From JBFJKD01 sp038106145 (GTDB lineage: Bacteria > Pseudomonadota > Gammaproteobacteria > Pseudomonadales > Porticoccaceae), in assembly GCA_038106145.1 (NCBI GenBank), contig JAYODD010000001.1:124001-188000 (forward strand): DNA of 64,000 nucleotides. The letters run 5' to 3'. The translations under genes and the position numbers were made by a program. The notes under the pieces are model-generated. The model saw nothing but the letters and a program-made list of their open reading frames with translations, was not told the DNA's origin and searched no databases. Below, piece after piece: positions 55,169-63,585 of the stretch; positions within the stretch are counted from its first letter, which is position 1; the number at the start of each line of letters is the position of its first letter.

Positions 55169-56266
55169 GTGGAGCTGCCAGTGGCGGGGATAGCCATGAC
55201 GGACCCCGGTTTTTTTGACCGGCAACAGCACCCCGCCCGTCGGCTGCTCAATGAGATCGGCTCTGTTGTCACCGGTTTCGCGGGGGTGGAACAGGTTCCG
55301 AGTACGGACCCGCTGTACCAGAAAATTAACGACGTGGTGACTGCTTTAAACCAAATTCAAGCGGATACGCGGCAGTTGTCCGAGTTGCTGACGGATTTTA
55401 TTGCTTGTGTGGAAACGGATCGCCGTCGCCTCGCTGCCCTGGAGAAACGGGTGCTGGAGGAAGAAACCGCCACGGAACGGGTAAACGAGGCTCACACCGC
55501 GGTGGAGAAGTTGCTGCGCAACCGTCTGTCTGGCAAGCAGGTGCCTCTGGTGGTGATCGATTTTGTGGAGCAGGCCTGGAGCCGGGTGTTGTTTTTGTCT
55601 TATCTTAAATACGGCACTGATTCGGATCAGTGGCAGGGCGGTGTGCAGCTCCTGGGGCAGTTGCTGGGGATGATTCAATCGGAAAGTCCGGTCGCCCACG
55701 AGCGCCTCGCAAACCTGTTGGATATGATGCAGGAAACCCTGGACGATAGTGGTTATGAGGTGTATCAATCGAGTCAATTTTTGAAAAGTATCACCGCATT
55801 TTTTGCTCGCGAGCGCAAACGCGAACCCGGGGCGACGGCGATGCCGGTGATACTGAATCTCGCGGAAGCGCGGGACCTCGGCAACCCGTTTGCGTTGGTG
55901 GAGGTTGACGAAGTACAGGTGAATTTACCCGGTCAGGCGCAGCGCGACGGCGACGATCTCGCGCCGCTGGTGGACGACGATTGCCTGAGTCAGGTGGACT
56001 CCATCAAGAAGGGAAGCTGGGTGGAGATTCGCGAGGAGGGCGCCGCGGCGCCGCGGCGATGCCGAATGATTGGAGTGGTCCGCCCCACCGGCAAGTTAAT
56101 TTTTGGTGATCGCAATGGTAAAAAAGTGGCTGAAGGTCACCGTTACCGCATGGCGGTGATGATGAAGCAGGGCAATCTGGTGGTGCTCGATAATTCCCAT
56201 TTGTTTGATCGGGCGATGGAACAGGTGGTGGAAGAGCTGCGTCAACGCCGCGAGAGTGCTGCCTGA
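55169..56266 (+). CDS. DUF1631 family protein, C-terminal part after an in-frame TGA
   Basis: This frame of up to 365 residues continues the DUF1631 protein in the same phase as the frame before it, three codons after the TGA. It opens with DPGFFDRQQHPARRLLNEIG, the conserved core, runs through helical segments, and ends in a PilZ-like small beta domain (GSWVEIREEG to GNLVVLDNSHLFDRAMEQVV). It could start by itself at ATG 55196, which has GGGGA 5 bases upstream, or at GTG 55169. The C-terminal frame is undamaged. Reading through TGA or a sequencing error would also produce the full protein. Confidence 0.78.
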   Translation: MELPVAGIAMTDPGFFDRQQHPARRLLNEIGSVVTGFAGVEQVPSTDPLYQKINDVVTALNQIQADTRQLSELLTDFIACVETDRRRLAALEKRVLEEETATERVNEAHTAVEKLLRNRLSGKQVPLVVIDFVEQAWSRVLFLSYLKYGTDSDQWQGGVQLLGQLLGMIQSESPVAHERLANLLDMMQETLDDSGYEVYQSSQFLKSITAFFARERKREPGATAMPVILNLAEARDLGNPFALVEVDEVQVNLPGQAQRDGDDLAPLVDDDCLSQVDSIKKGSWVEIREEGAAAPRRCRMIGVVRPTGKLIFGDRNGKKVAEGHRYRMAVMMKQGNLVVLDNSHLFDRAMEQVVEELRQRRESAA

Positions 56267-56355
56267 GCCGGCCCCGCACCGCCACCCTTCAATTCTGAAT
56301 GGGTATGTCTTGGTATTTTGCGCGATGTCGCCAACTCCGTGGAGCAGCGTTGGGT

Positions 56356-56928
56356 ATGATTGACGAATCCGGGTGGCTGGTGGGTGTAACGCGAATCCCA
56401 TCGCCCAATTACAATGAACGCCCCCCCGGCGGCGATATTTCCCTGCTGGTGATTCACAACATCAGTCTGCCGCCCAACTGTTTTGGCGGACCCTATATTC
56501 AACAATTATTTACCAATTGCCTGAACCCGGACGAGCACCCCTATTTCGCCGAGATAGCCGATCGCAGGGTGTCGGCGCACCTGTTGATCGCGCGGGATGG
56601 TCAGGTGACCCAATTTGTTTCCTTTCACGACCGCGCCTGGCATGCGGGTGAGTCCCGCTACCGGGGGCGTAGCAATTGCAATGACTTTTCTATCGGGATT
56701 GAGCTGGAGGGTACGGACACCACGCCCTATACTGACGTCCAGTACGGGCAACTGCTGGCTACGCTACGCCTGTTACTTGACCGCTATTCCGGGCTGTCGC
56801 CGACCCGGGTAGTCGGGCACAGTGATATCGCACCGGGGCGCAAAACCGATCCCGGCCCGGCATTTGCCTGGGAGCGCCTGACGGCGGGATTAAAGGGCGG
56901 CAAATCGCCTGCACAACGAGTGCGATAA
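56356..56928 (+). CDS. ampD: 1,6-anhydro-N-acetylmuramyl-L-alanine amidase AmpD
   Basis: The 190-residue cytoplasmic zinc amidase releases the peptide from anhydro-muropeptides in recycling and so limits ampC induction. It opens MIDESGWLVGVTRIPSPNYN, then LLVIHNISLPPNCFGGPYI with the first Zn histidine, FSIGIELEGTD, and VVGHSDIAPGRKTDPGPAF with the other His and Asp ligands. ATG 56356 gives the E. coli-like N-terminus; the frame is open from 56299. ampE follows after 24 bases. Confidence 0.93.
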   Translation: MIDESGWLVGVTRIPSPNYNERPPGGDISLLVIHNISLPPNCFGGPYIQQLFTNCLNPDEHPYFAEIADRRVSAHLLIARDGQVTQFVSFHDRAWHAGESRYRGRSNCNDFSIGIELEGTDTTPYTDVQYGQLLATLRLLLDRYSGLSPTRVVGHSDIAPGRKTDPGPAFAWERLTAGLKGGKSPAQRVR

Positions 56929-56952
56929 ACGGAACCTGAAGGAGTAACACCG

Positions 56953-57816
56953 ATGGAATTTCTGGTCATTGTCGCGGCGGCGTTATTAGTTTACTGGCGC
57001 GGAGCGATGCCCGAGATACAGCGCGATGCCTGGTACGACGACTGGGTTGCGAGGCTGTCGAGCACGGCCACAATCGCGGATTTGCCCGCCGGACCCCTGT
57101 TGATTTCACTGTTGTTGCCGGTGCTGGCGGTGGCGCTTGCACTGGACTGGCTGGGTGGTTACGGGTTCGGTCTGCCCGCGTTCCTGGTCAGTCTGTGGAT
57201 ATTGATTTACTCGTTGGGGCGCGGCGATTTGCGCCTGCAGCTCGGCGCTGTGAACGAGGATCTACAGCGTAACGATATGCAGGCGGTGTACCACGACGCA
57301 GCGGTTTTCAATACCGCCCAGCGTGAAAGTCAGGCGGAAGACTGGTCCGGTCTGCGCGGTGAATTGCTGCGGGGCGCGTCCTATCGCTACCTCGAGAGTT
57401 ACATGGCCGTGATTTTCTGGTTCGCCGTGGCCGGGGCGCCGGGGGCACTGCTGTATCGGTTATCGCTGCTGTACCGGGATCGCAGCGTGGATAACCCGGC
57501 AGCGGCTGATCTGGCGGACCAGTGGTTGTGGCTGCTGGAGTGGGTGCCGGTACGTCTGCTGGGGTTGACGCTCGGGCTGGTTGGGGACTTTGGCGGCTGT
57601 ATGCGACGTTGGCGGGCATCCCTGTTCGCGGGGGGGGTGCCCGCCGCGCAGTTATTGGGAGACTACGCGGAAGGCGCTTTGGGAAGTTTTGCAGGTGCCG
57701 AAGAAAAAATGACGCCGGAGTTTGGCATGGCGCAGCTCGAGGCGCTGGCGCGGCTGTTTGCGCGGGCCCTGGTGTGCTGGTTCAGCGTGATCGCCCTGGT
57801 CGTGATCATGCGTTAG
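56953..57816 (+). CDS. ampE: Inner-membrane regulatory protein AmpE
   Basis: The 287-residue membrane protein has four to five helices. Typical AmpE segments are LISLLLPVLAVALALDWLGG, YSLGRGDLRLQL, ESYMAVIFWFAVAGAPGALL and LLEWVPVRLLGLTLGLVGDF. It is encoded with ampD in many gammaproteobacteria and has been linked to beta-lactamase signalling, with an unclear mechanism. GGAGT precedes ATG 56953. It meets the cobalamin adenosyltransferase gene tail to tail with a 4-base overlap. Confidence 0.9.
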   Translation: MEFLVIVAAALLVYWRGAMPEIQRDAWYDDWVARLSSTATIADLPAGPLLISLLLPVLAVALALDWLGGYGFGLPAFLVSLWILIYSLGRGDLRLQLGAVNEDLQRNDMQAVYHDAAVFNTAQRESQAEDWSGLRGELLRGASYRYLESYMAVIFWFAVAGAPGALLYRLSLLYRDRSVDNPAAADLADQWLWLLEWVPVRLLGLTLGLVGDFGGCMRRWRASLFAGGVPAAQLLGDYAEGALGSFAGAEEKMTPEFGMAQLEALARLFARALVCWFSVIALVVIMR

Positions 57817-58352
57817 CGATCACCCTGGGGTTGCCAGGGAACATCGCCTCCCGTCTCGTGGGCCAGGGTGCGGGCTATCACGAACAATAAATCTGAAAGA
57901 CGATTCATATACTCGCCAACCGCGGGCGCAACCGGCTCCGCAGCCGCCAGCTCAAACAGGCGGCGTTCGGCACGCCGACACACGGAACGCGCCACATGGG
58001 CCCGGGCCGCCGCCTCGCTGCCGCCGGGCAGAATAAACCGCCGCAACGGTGGCAACTGGGCTTCGAGTCGGTCGATGGCATTTTCCAGATACGTGATTTG
58101 AGCGGTCGATATGGCGTCGCTGGCGACGCCAGCGATAATCGCGCCGAGGTCAAACAACTGGTGTTGCAGGTTGAGTAGCAAGGGTCGCAGGGCATGTGTG
58201 TCGGGCATGGCCGCCACCACCAGACCAAGGCAGGCGTTACTTTCATCGACCGCACCCAGCACTTCGATACGCAAGCTGGTTTTCGTGGTGCGGGTGCCGT
58301 CGGCCAGGCCGGTCGAGCCCTGGTCGCCACTGCGAGTGTATAGGCGCGTCAT
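57813..58352 (-). CDS. ATP:cob(I)alamin adenosyltransferase, PduO type
   Basis: The 179-residue four-helix-bundle enzyme makes adenosylcobalamin. It begins TRLYTRSGDQGSTGLADG with the ATP-binding motif, has EVLGAVDESNACLGLVVA, FILPGGSEAAARAHVARSVCRRAER and YMNRLSDLLFVIAR. Residues for ATP and for cobalamin binding in the family are in these stretches. It overlaps the ampG stop by four bases and so shares its transcript. Confidence 0.92.
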   Translation of the reverse strand: MTRLYTRSGDQGSTGLADGTRTTKTSLRIEVLGAVDESNACLGLVVAAMPDTHALRPLLLNLQHQLFDLGAIIAGVASDAISTAQITYLENAIDRLEAQLPPLRRFILPGGSEAAARAHVARSVCRRAERRLFELAAAEPVAPAVGEYMNRLSDLLFVIARTLAHETGGDVPWQPQGDR

Positions 58353-59662
58353 GGGTCAACACCGATTTTGGCGGCTGCCCCTGGTACGGAAACAGGCTCC
58401 CGGTCGGGGGCAAACACTCCTGAACTGGACTCCTGAGAATGCCATGGGGCCACTTTGCGCAACAATAACATGCCCGGCAGGGCCAACAGGGTACAGAGAT
58501 AGAAAAAGTTTTCCCAACCAATCCCTTCGACGATATAACCGGTACTGGCATTTGCCAGCACGCGGGGTACGGCGGTCAGCGCGGTGAACAGCGCGAGTTG
58601 GGTGGCGGTGTGGTGGCGGCTGGTGGTGCGGGCGATAAAGGCGATAAAGGCTGCGGCACCTAGTCCGACACCGAGATATTCAAAGGCAATCACCAGAGCG
58701 AGTAACCACAGCCCGCCGCCGATGTGGGCGAGCAGGGCAAAGCCCAAAATGGAGACCATCTGCACGGCACCGAACACCCACAGGGCGCGGTTGATGCCGA
58801 TGTTGATCATCAGCAGGCCGCCCAGGGTGCCGCCGATCAGCATCGGCCACAGGGCGGCGTGCTTTGCGATCCAGCCGATTTCGGAGAGCGAGAAACCCAT
58901 ATCCAGATAAAAGGGTGTGGCCAGCGCGGTGGCCAGATTGTCCCCCAGTTTGTACAGGCACATAAAGCTGAGTATGAGTAAGGCGTGAGATAGCCCGTTG
59001 CGCTGAAAAAATTCGTTGAATGGCTCCACCACAGCCGCGCGCAACGACAGTGGCGGTGGGGATGGATGCCGGGGTTCGGCGATGCTCAGGGTGGTTGCGA
59101 TGGCCACCAGCATCGCGGCGCCAGTAATCACAAAAACCTGTTGCCAGGGCAGGATGTCCGCGAGGATCAGCGCCAGGGAACCTGGTACCAGACCGGCGAT
59201 GCGATAGGCGTTGACGTGTATGGCATTGCCCAGGCCCAGTTCTCGGTCCGGCAACAGTTCGCGCCGATAGGCGTCGATGACGATGTCCTGACTGGCGCCA
59301 AAAAAGGCGATGGTGGCGCACAGCGCAGCAATGGCGCCAAGCTGGGTCTGGGTGTCCAGCTGCGGCAGCAGCGCGACCGCCGCCAGTACAGCGATCTGGG
59401 TCGTCAACATCCAGCCGCGGCGCCGACCCAGGAACGGCAGTGGATAGCGTTCCATCAGCGGGGCCCAGAAAAATTTCCAGGTGTAGGGCAGACCGATCAG
59501 CGTAAACAGTCCGATTTCCTTGAGCCCCACGCCCTCTGTGCGCAACCACGCGGGCACCAGCGAAATCAGAATATAGAGGGGTAGCCCCGATGCGAAACCG
59601 GTGAACACGCAGATCAGCATGCGGCGGTTGAGGACGGCAGCTTCAAATTCGCGATACGTCAT
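58349..59662 (-). CDS. ampG: Muropeptide permease AmpG (MFS)
   Basis: The 437-residue MFS transporter imports GlcNAc-anhydro-MurNAc peptides for recycling. Twelve helices are predicted. Typical segments are MLICVFTGFASGLPLYILI, IGLPYTWKFFWAPLMERYP, FGASQDIVIDAYRRELLPD and the DMGFSLSEIG loop. ATG 59662 with AGGGG upstream is the family start; the longer frame begins in a non-homologous region. It stands close to ampD and ampE, on the other strand, which fits a shared role in wall recycling. Confidence 0.9.
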   Translation of the reverse strand: MTYREFEAAVLNRRMLICVFTGFASGLPLYILISLVPAWLRTEGVGLKEIGLFTLIGLPYTWKFFWAPLMERYPLPFLGRRRGWMLTTQIAVLAAVALLPQLDTQTQLGAIAALCATIAFFGASQDIVIDAYRRELLPDRELGLGNAIHVNAYRIAGLVPGSLALILADILPWQQVFVITGAAMLVAIATTLSIAEPRHPSPPPLSLRAAVVEPFNEFFQRNGLSHALLILSFMCLYKLGDNLATALATPFYLDMGFSLSEIGWIAKHAALWPMLIGGTLGGLLMINIGINRALWVFGAVQMVSILGFALLAHIGGGLWLLALVIAFEYLGVGLGAAAFIAFIARTTSRHHTATQLALFTALTAVPRVLANASTGYIVEGIGWENFFYLCTLLALPGMLLLRKVAPWHSQESSSGVFAPDREPVSVPGAAAKIGVDP

Positions 59663-59870
59663 GCGGACCCCTGGATTACGGCAGGTGCTAACAGTAACGA
59701 ATTGCCCGCGCGGCCACCACCGTTTCCGTAGAGAGAGGCCGGTTGAGTCATTGTTCTGCCACCTGTAATTGATTGTCCGCGGTCCGGCCCGGGAATTATG
59801 GTCCGGGCGGGTTGAAAAGTGGGCGGTACAACCCAATGGTTGGGTACATGGCCCGCCCCCGAGACCGCCT

Positions 59871-60308
59871 GTGCGTATTTTGTTATTGATTTTTATTGCT
59901 GTACCCCTGGCTGAAGTGTGGCTGTTAATGCAGGTATGGAACGCCCTCGGCGGGTGGTTCACGGTCGGTGCCGTACTGTTAACGGCGGTAATCGGCGTGG
60001 CGCTGTTGCGGCGTCAGGGCTTTGCCACGTTAATGCGCGTGCAGGAACGGATGGCGCGGGGTGAGCTGCCTGCGGGGGAAGTGGTCGAAGGGGTTGTTCT
60101 TGCGGTATCGGGTGCTCTGCTGCTGACCCCCGGATTTTTTACCGACACCCTGGGCTTCGCTGGATTGGTGCCGAGTGTAAGACGCCGGATCGCGGCCCGC
60201 GTTCTGAGTCAAGTCCAGGTCATGGGTCGCGCCGGTTTTACCGTTGCTCCTGGCGCAAACGCCAGGGATGCCGATGTGTTGGAGGGAGAATTTCGCCGCG
60301 AGGAGTAG
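59871..60308 (+). CDS. fxsA: FxsA family membrane protein
   Basis: The 145-residue protein has three helices, opening RILLLIFIAVPLAEVWLLM. LRRQGFATLMRVQERMARGELP and VLAVSGALLLTPGFFTDTLG follow, the hallmarks of FxsA, whose overexpression relieves exclusion of phage T7 by F plasmids in E. coli. The usual place of fxsA next to groES is kept. The start is GTG 59871, since homology begins there; no strong ribosome site is visible. Confidence 0.9.
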   Translation: MRILLLIFIAVPLAEVWLLMQVWNALGGWFTVGAVLLTAVIGVALLRRQGFATLMRVQERMARGELPAGEVVEGVVLAVSGALLLTPGFFTDTLGFAGLVPSVRRRIAARVLSQVQVMGRAGFTVAPGANARDADVLEGEFRREE

Positions 60309-60390
60309 CCGGCATCGTGCCGCTGGCAGTTCTCATTGACCAGCGAACGGGAGGGTGCTGGCGGGCCGGGATGTTTTTTTGTGGGGTACC

Positions 60391-60418
60391 CTTGTTTTTT
60401 ATTTTGGTGCCTCCACAT
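60391..60418 (+). promoter_or_regulatory. Candidate sigma-32 heat-shock promoter of groESL
   Basis: CCCTTG with CTTGTT at 60391-60396 resembles the -35 box CTTGAA, and CCTCCACAT at 60410-60418 resembles the -10 box CCCCATNT, about 13-14 bases apart. It lies about 65 bases before groES. Both boxes deviate from consensus, so this is a candidate only. Confidence 0.45.
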
Positions 60419-60483
60419 AGGAGGCAGCTTCGGGTATTTCCCGAACGGAAGATTTAATAACTTTAGTCAGGTGGAGAGTAGAG

Positions 60484-60780
60484 ATGAAGATTCGTCCCTT
60501 AAACGACCGCGTTGTCGTGCGCCGTAATGCCGAGGAAGAGAAAACCGCTGGCGGTATTCTGCTTCCCGGATCGGCCAAAGAAAAACCCAATAAAGGTGAA
60601 GTTGTGGCGATTGGCGAGGGCCGTTTGCTCAACAACGGCGACCTTCGCCCGTTGACCGTTAAGGTTGGTGACAAAGTGATTTTTGGCGGTTATGCCGGCA
60701 ACAATAACACCATCAAGGACGGTGACGACGAGCTGATCATCATGAGCGAAGGCGAGATTTTCGGCGTTCTCGAAGACTAG
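60484..60780 (+). CDS. groES: Co-chaperonin GroES
   Basis: The 98-residue protein forms the seven-membered lid of the GroEL chamber. It has MKIRPLNDRVVVRR, the mobile loop EEEKTAGGILLPGSAKEKP, GEVVAIGEGR and the end DELIIMSEGEIFGVLED. GTGGAGA lies 7 bases before ATG 60484. groEL follows after 96 bases in the same operon. Confidence 0.97.
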   Translation: MKIRPLNDRVVVRRNAEEEKTAGGILLPGSAKEKPNKGEVVAIGEGRLLNNGDLRPLTVKVGDKVIFGGYAGNNNTIKDGDDELIIMSEGEIFGVLED

Positions 60781-60876
60781 TTTCTCGCGGGTCGGGTCTG
60801 CGAAGACCAGGTCATCGAAGTCTGTTGACGCAAGTTAATCCATTCAAGAATTTGAGACATTAGAAGGAACAAGATC

Positions 60877-62544
60877 ATGGCTGCAAAAGACGTGAAATTT
60901 GGCGATAAAGCCCGCCAGCAGATGCTGATAGGCGTCAATGTCCTGGCGGATGCCGTTAAAATCACCCTTGGCCCCAAAGGGCGCAATGTGGTGCTGGACA
61001 AGGCGTTTGGCGCCCCTACGGTCACCAAAGACGGGGTGTCGGTAGCGAAGGAAATTGAACTGAAGGACAAATTCCAGAATATGGGCGCGCAGATGGTCAA
61101 GGAAGTGGCCAGCAAGTCGTCCGATGAAGCGGGTGATGGCACCACGACTGCCACGGTACTGGCGCAATCCATCGTCAGCGAAGGGTTGAAAGCGGTTGCC
61201 GCGGGACTTAATCCGATGGACCTGAAGCGCGGTATCGATAAGGCGGTGGCAGTAGTTGTCGAAGAAATCGGCAAGATCGCCAAGCCCTGCGCGGATTCCA
61301 AAGAAATTGCTCAGGTAGGCACGATTTCCGCTAACAGCGACAGCGCCGTCGGTCAGATTATTGCCGAAGCGATGGATAAAGTCGGCAAGGAAGGCGTGAT
61401 TACCGTGGAAGAGGGTACTGGCCTCGAAAACGAACTGGATATCGTCGAGGGCATGCAGTTCGATCGCGGTTATCTGTCTCCGTACTTTATCAACAATCAG
61501 GAGAGCATGAGCGTTGAGATGGAGTCGCCATACATTCTGTTGGTCGACAAAAAAGTCTCCAATATCCGCGAAATGTTGCCACTGCTGGAAGCTGTGGCCA
61601 AAGCGGGCAAACCGCTGATGATCATCGCAGAAGATGTCGAGGGCGAAGCCCTGGCCACGCTGGTGGTTAACAATCTGCGCGGTATTGTTAAGGTTGCCGC
61701 CTGTAAGGCGCCGGGCTTCGGCGATCGCCGCAAGGCAATGCTGCAGGACATCGCCATTTTGTCTGGCGGTACGGTGATTTCTGAAGAGGTGGGTCTCGAT
61801 CTGGAAAGTGCGACACTGGAGCACCTCGGCCAGGCCAAGCGCATCAGTATGACCAAGGAAAACACGACCATCATTGACGGTAGTGGTTCACAGGACGATA
61901 TCAAAGGTCGGGTTAACCAGATTCGCGCCGAAATTGAAGACACCAGTTCCGATTACGACCGGGAAAAATTGCAGGAGCGTTTGGCCAAGTTGGCCGGTGG
62001 CGTGGCGGTGATCAAAGTGGGTGCCGCTACCGAAGTCGAGATGAAAGAGAAGAAGGCCCGCGTCGAGGATGCGCTGCACTCTACCCGTGCCGCGGTTGAA
62101 GAAGGCGTGGTCGCCGGTGGTGGTGTGGCCCTGATTCGTGCGCTCAAATCGATTGAAGGCCTCAAGGGCGACAATAACGATCAGGACGTGGGCATTCGCA
62201 TCGCGCGCCGTGCGATGGAACAGCCCCTGCGTCAGATTGTTGAAAATGCTGGCCAGGAAGGCTCGATCATCGCCGAGAATGTCAAAAACGGCAAAGGCAA
62301 CTACGGTTACAACGCCGCGACTGGCGAGTACGGCGATATGATCGCGATGGGTATTCTCGATCCGGCCAAGGTAACCCGTACGGCGCTGCAGGGTGCGGCA
62401 TCTATTGCTGGCCTGATGATCACTACGGAAGCCATGATTTGCGATATCAAGGATGAAAGCGCTGCCGGTGGCGCGCCCGATATGGGTGGCATGGGCGGTA
62501 TGGGTGGCATGGGCGGTATGGGTGGCATGGGCGGTATGATGTAA
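60877..62544 (+). CDS. groEL: Chaperonin GroEL
   Basis: The 555-residue chaperonin opens AAKDVKFGDKARQQMLIGVN. It has the ATP loop VKITLGPKGRNVVLDKAFG near residue 27, DGTTTATVLAQSIV near 87 and GLKAVAAGLNPMDLKRGID. The conserved GYNAATGEYGDMIAMGILDP lies near 478. The C-terminal Gly-Gly-Met tail has six GGM repeats, longer than in E. coli. GAAGGAAC lies before ATG 60877. A strong terminator ends the operon. Confidence 0.97.
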   Translation: MAAKDVKFGDKARQQMLIGVNVLADAVKITLGPKGRNVVLDKAFGAPTVTKDGVSVAKEIELKDKFQNMGAQMVKEVASKSSDEAGDGTTTATVLAQSIVSEGLKAVAAGLNPMDLKRGIDKAVAVVVEEIGKIAKPCADSKEIAQVGTISANSDSAVGQIIAEAMDKVGKEGVITVEEGTGLENELDIVEGMQFDRGYLSPYFINNQESMSVEMESPYILLVDKKVSNIREMLPLLEAVAKAGKPLMIIAEDVEGEALATLVVNNLRGIVKVAACKAPGFGDRRKAMLQDIAILSGGTVISEEVGLDLESATLEHLGQAKRISMTKENTTIIDGSGSQDDIKGRVNQIRAEIEDTSSDYDREKLQERLAKLAGGVAVIKVGAATEVEMKEKKARVEDALHSTRAAVEEGVVAGGGVALIRALKSIEGLKGDNNDQDVGIRIARRAMEQPLRQIVENAGQEGSIIAENVKNGKGNYGYNAATGEYGDMIAMGILDPAKVTRTALQGAASIAGLMITTEAMICDIKDESAAGGAPDMGGMGGMGGMGGMGGMGGMM

Positions 62545-62567
62545 CCCGAGCATCTGTGCAGCTAGGG

Positions 62568-62597
62568 AAAAGCCCCGCGTAAGCGGGGCTTTTTTTT
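62568..62597 (+). terminator. Rho-independent terminator of groESL
   Basis: AGCCCCGC pairs with GCGGGGCT around GTAA, flanked by As on the left and eight Ts on the right. It lies 24 bases after the groEL stop. Confidence 0.92.
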
Positions 62598-62806
62598 GTG
62601 GTTAAGAGTCGCGAGCGGTGGCCAATGCTCCGGTTGGAGGCAGGGAAAATCGTTATTTCCACGAACCCATTTAATGATTATTCACTAGTGGTTTTTTTAC
62701 GTTGCGTTTAAGACTAGAATAAAGGGCTGCGACGGGTTTGCCACGCCGCTATTCCGGTGCGGCCAGGCAACGGTAAAATCAACCAATAATACACAGGGTG
62801 AATACG

Positions 62807-63463
62807 ATGGATAATTTTCTTTCGATGGGCTATCTGGATTTCTTGTTTCGCTGGGGACATTTACTGTTTGGTATTACCTGGATAGGGATGCTGTATTACT
62901 TCAACTTTGTTCAGGGCGCCTACTTTAAGGAAGCTGGCCCGGAGGCCCTGAGCGACGCCAAAGCCAAGCTTGCCCCCCGCGCTCTGTGGTGGTTCCGTTG
63001 GGGCGCCATGTTTACTTTTCTGACCGGCCTGGTGCTGCTGATGGGTGTACAGGGCGGCAAGGTGATGAACGACTACATCGTCGTTGGCGCGACGCTGGGT
63101 ACACTGATGTTTCTCAATGTCTGGCTGGTGATCTGGCCCGCCCAGCAAATCGCACTGGGGATGAAGGCGGGCGACGCGCCGGCCGCTGGCGCCAAGGCGC
63201 TGCTGGCCTCGCGCACCAATACCCTGTTTTCAGCACCCATGGCGTATTGCATGCTGGCTTCGCCCCATGTTGGTTACGGCGCTGATCACCTGCTCAGCGC
63301 CAACGGTGGTGGGCTTGGCCTGTATGCCGCGCTGGCGGTGGTGGCGGCCCTTGAGGTCAACGGATTAATGGGTAAACAGGGCCCCTTGACCACCGTCAAG
63401 GGCGTGATCCACAGCAGCATCGGATTGACCGTGGTGGTGGTCGCTCTGCTGGTGTTTTTGTGA
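62807..63463 (+). CDS. PuuD-like (urate oxidase N-terminal type) membrane protein
   Basis: The 218-residue protein has about six transmembrane helices. LFRWGHLLFGITWIGMLYYF with its His, WWFRWGAMFTFLTGLVLLM, VWLVIWPAQQ and the SPHVGYG loop fit the membrane domain of PuuD/DUF989 proteins. In true PuuD a cytochrome c domain follows; none is present here, so urate oxidation is doubtful. Such short forms are often misannotated as NusG-like. ATG 62807 or GTG 62798 may be the start. A palindromic terminator follows. Confidence 0.7.
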   Translation: MDNFLSMGYLDFLFRWGHLLFGITWIGMLYYFNFVQGAYFKEAGPEALSDAKAKLAPRALWWFRWGAMFTFLTGLVLLMGVQGGKVMNDYIVVGATLGTLMFLNVWLVIWPAQQIALGMKAGDAPAAGAKALLASRTNTLFSAPMAYCMLASPHVGYGADHLLSANGGGLGLYAALAVVAALEVNGLMGKQGPLTTVKGVIHSSIGLTVVVVALLVFL

Positions 63464-63495
63464 CACAACGGGCGTAACAGCCCGCCCTGGCAGTT

Positions 63496-63525
63496 AAAAA
63501 AACCGGCGGTACCGCCGGTTTTTTT
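63496..63525. terminator. Perfectly palindromic bidirectional terminator
   Basis: Seven As, ACCGGCGG-type stem and seven Ts form a 30-base perfect palindrome centred on GGTACC. It works as a terminator on either strand in principle. It follows the PuuD-like gene by 32 bases. Confidence 0.85.
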
Positions 63526-63553
63526 GTCGGTCAAATTTGGCTCAGTGTATAAT
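63524..63553 (+). promoter_or_regulatory. Sigma-70 promoter for the last gene
   Basis: TTGTCG (63524-63529) and a perfect TATAAT (63548-63553) lie 18 bases apart, 32 bases before the ATG at 63586. The -35 box overlaps the T tract of the terminator just upstream, so one gene ends and the next begins within about 60 bases. Confidence 0.6.
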
Positions 63554-63585
63554 TGCGCACCCCACACAGTCAGGAACAGTTGACA

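Noticed and set aside
62500..62535. Repeated ggt-ggc-atg units at the end of groEL as a DNA repeat element
   Set aside because: They encode the normal Gly-Gly-Met tail of GroEL and need no separate explanation.
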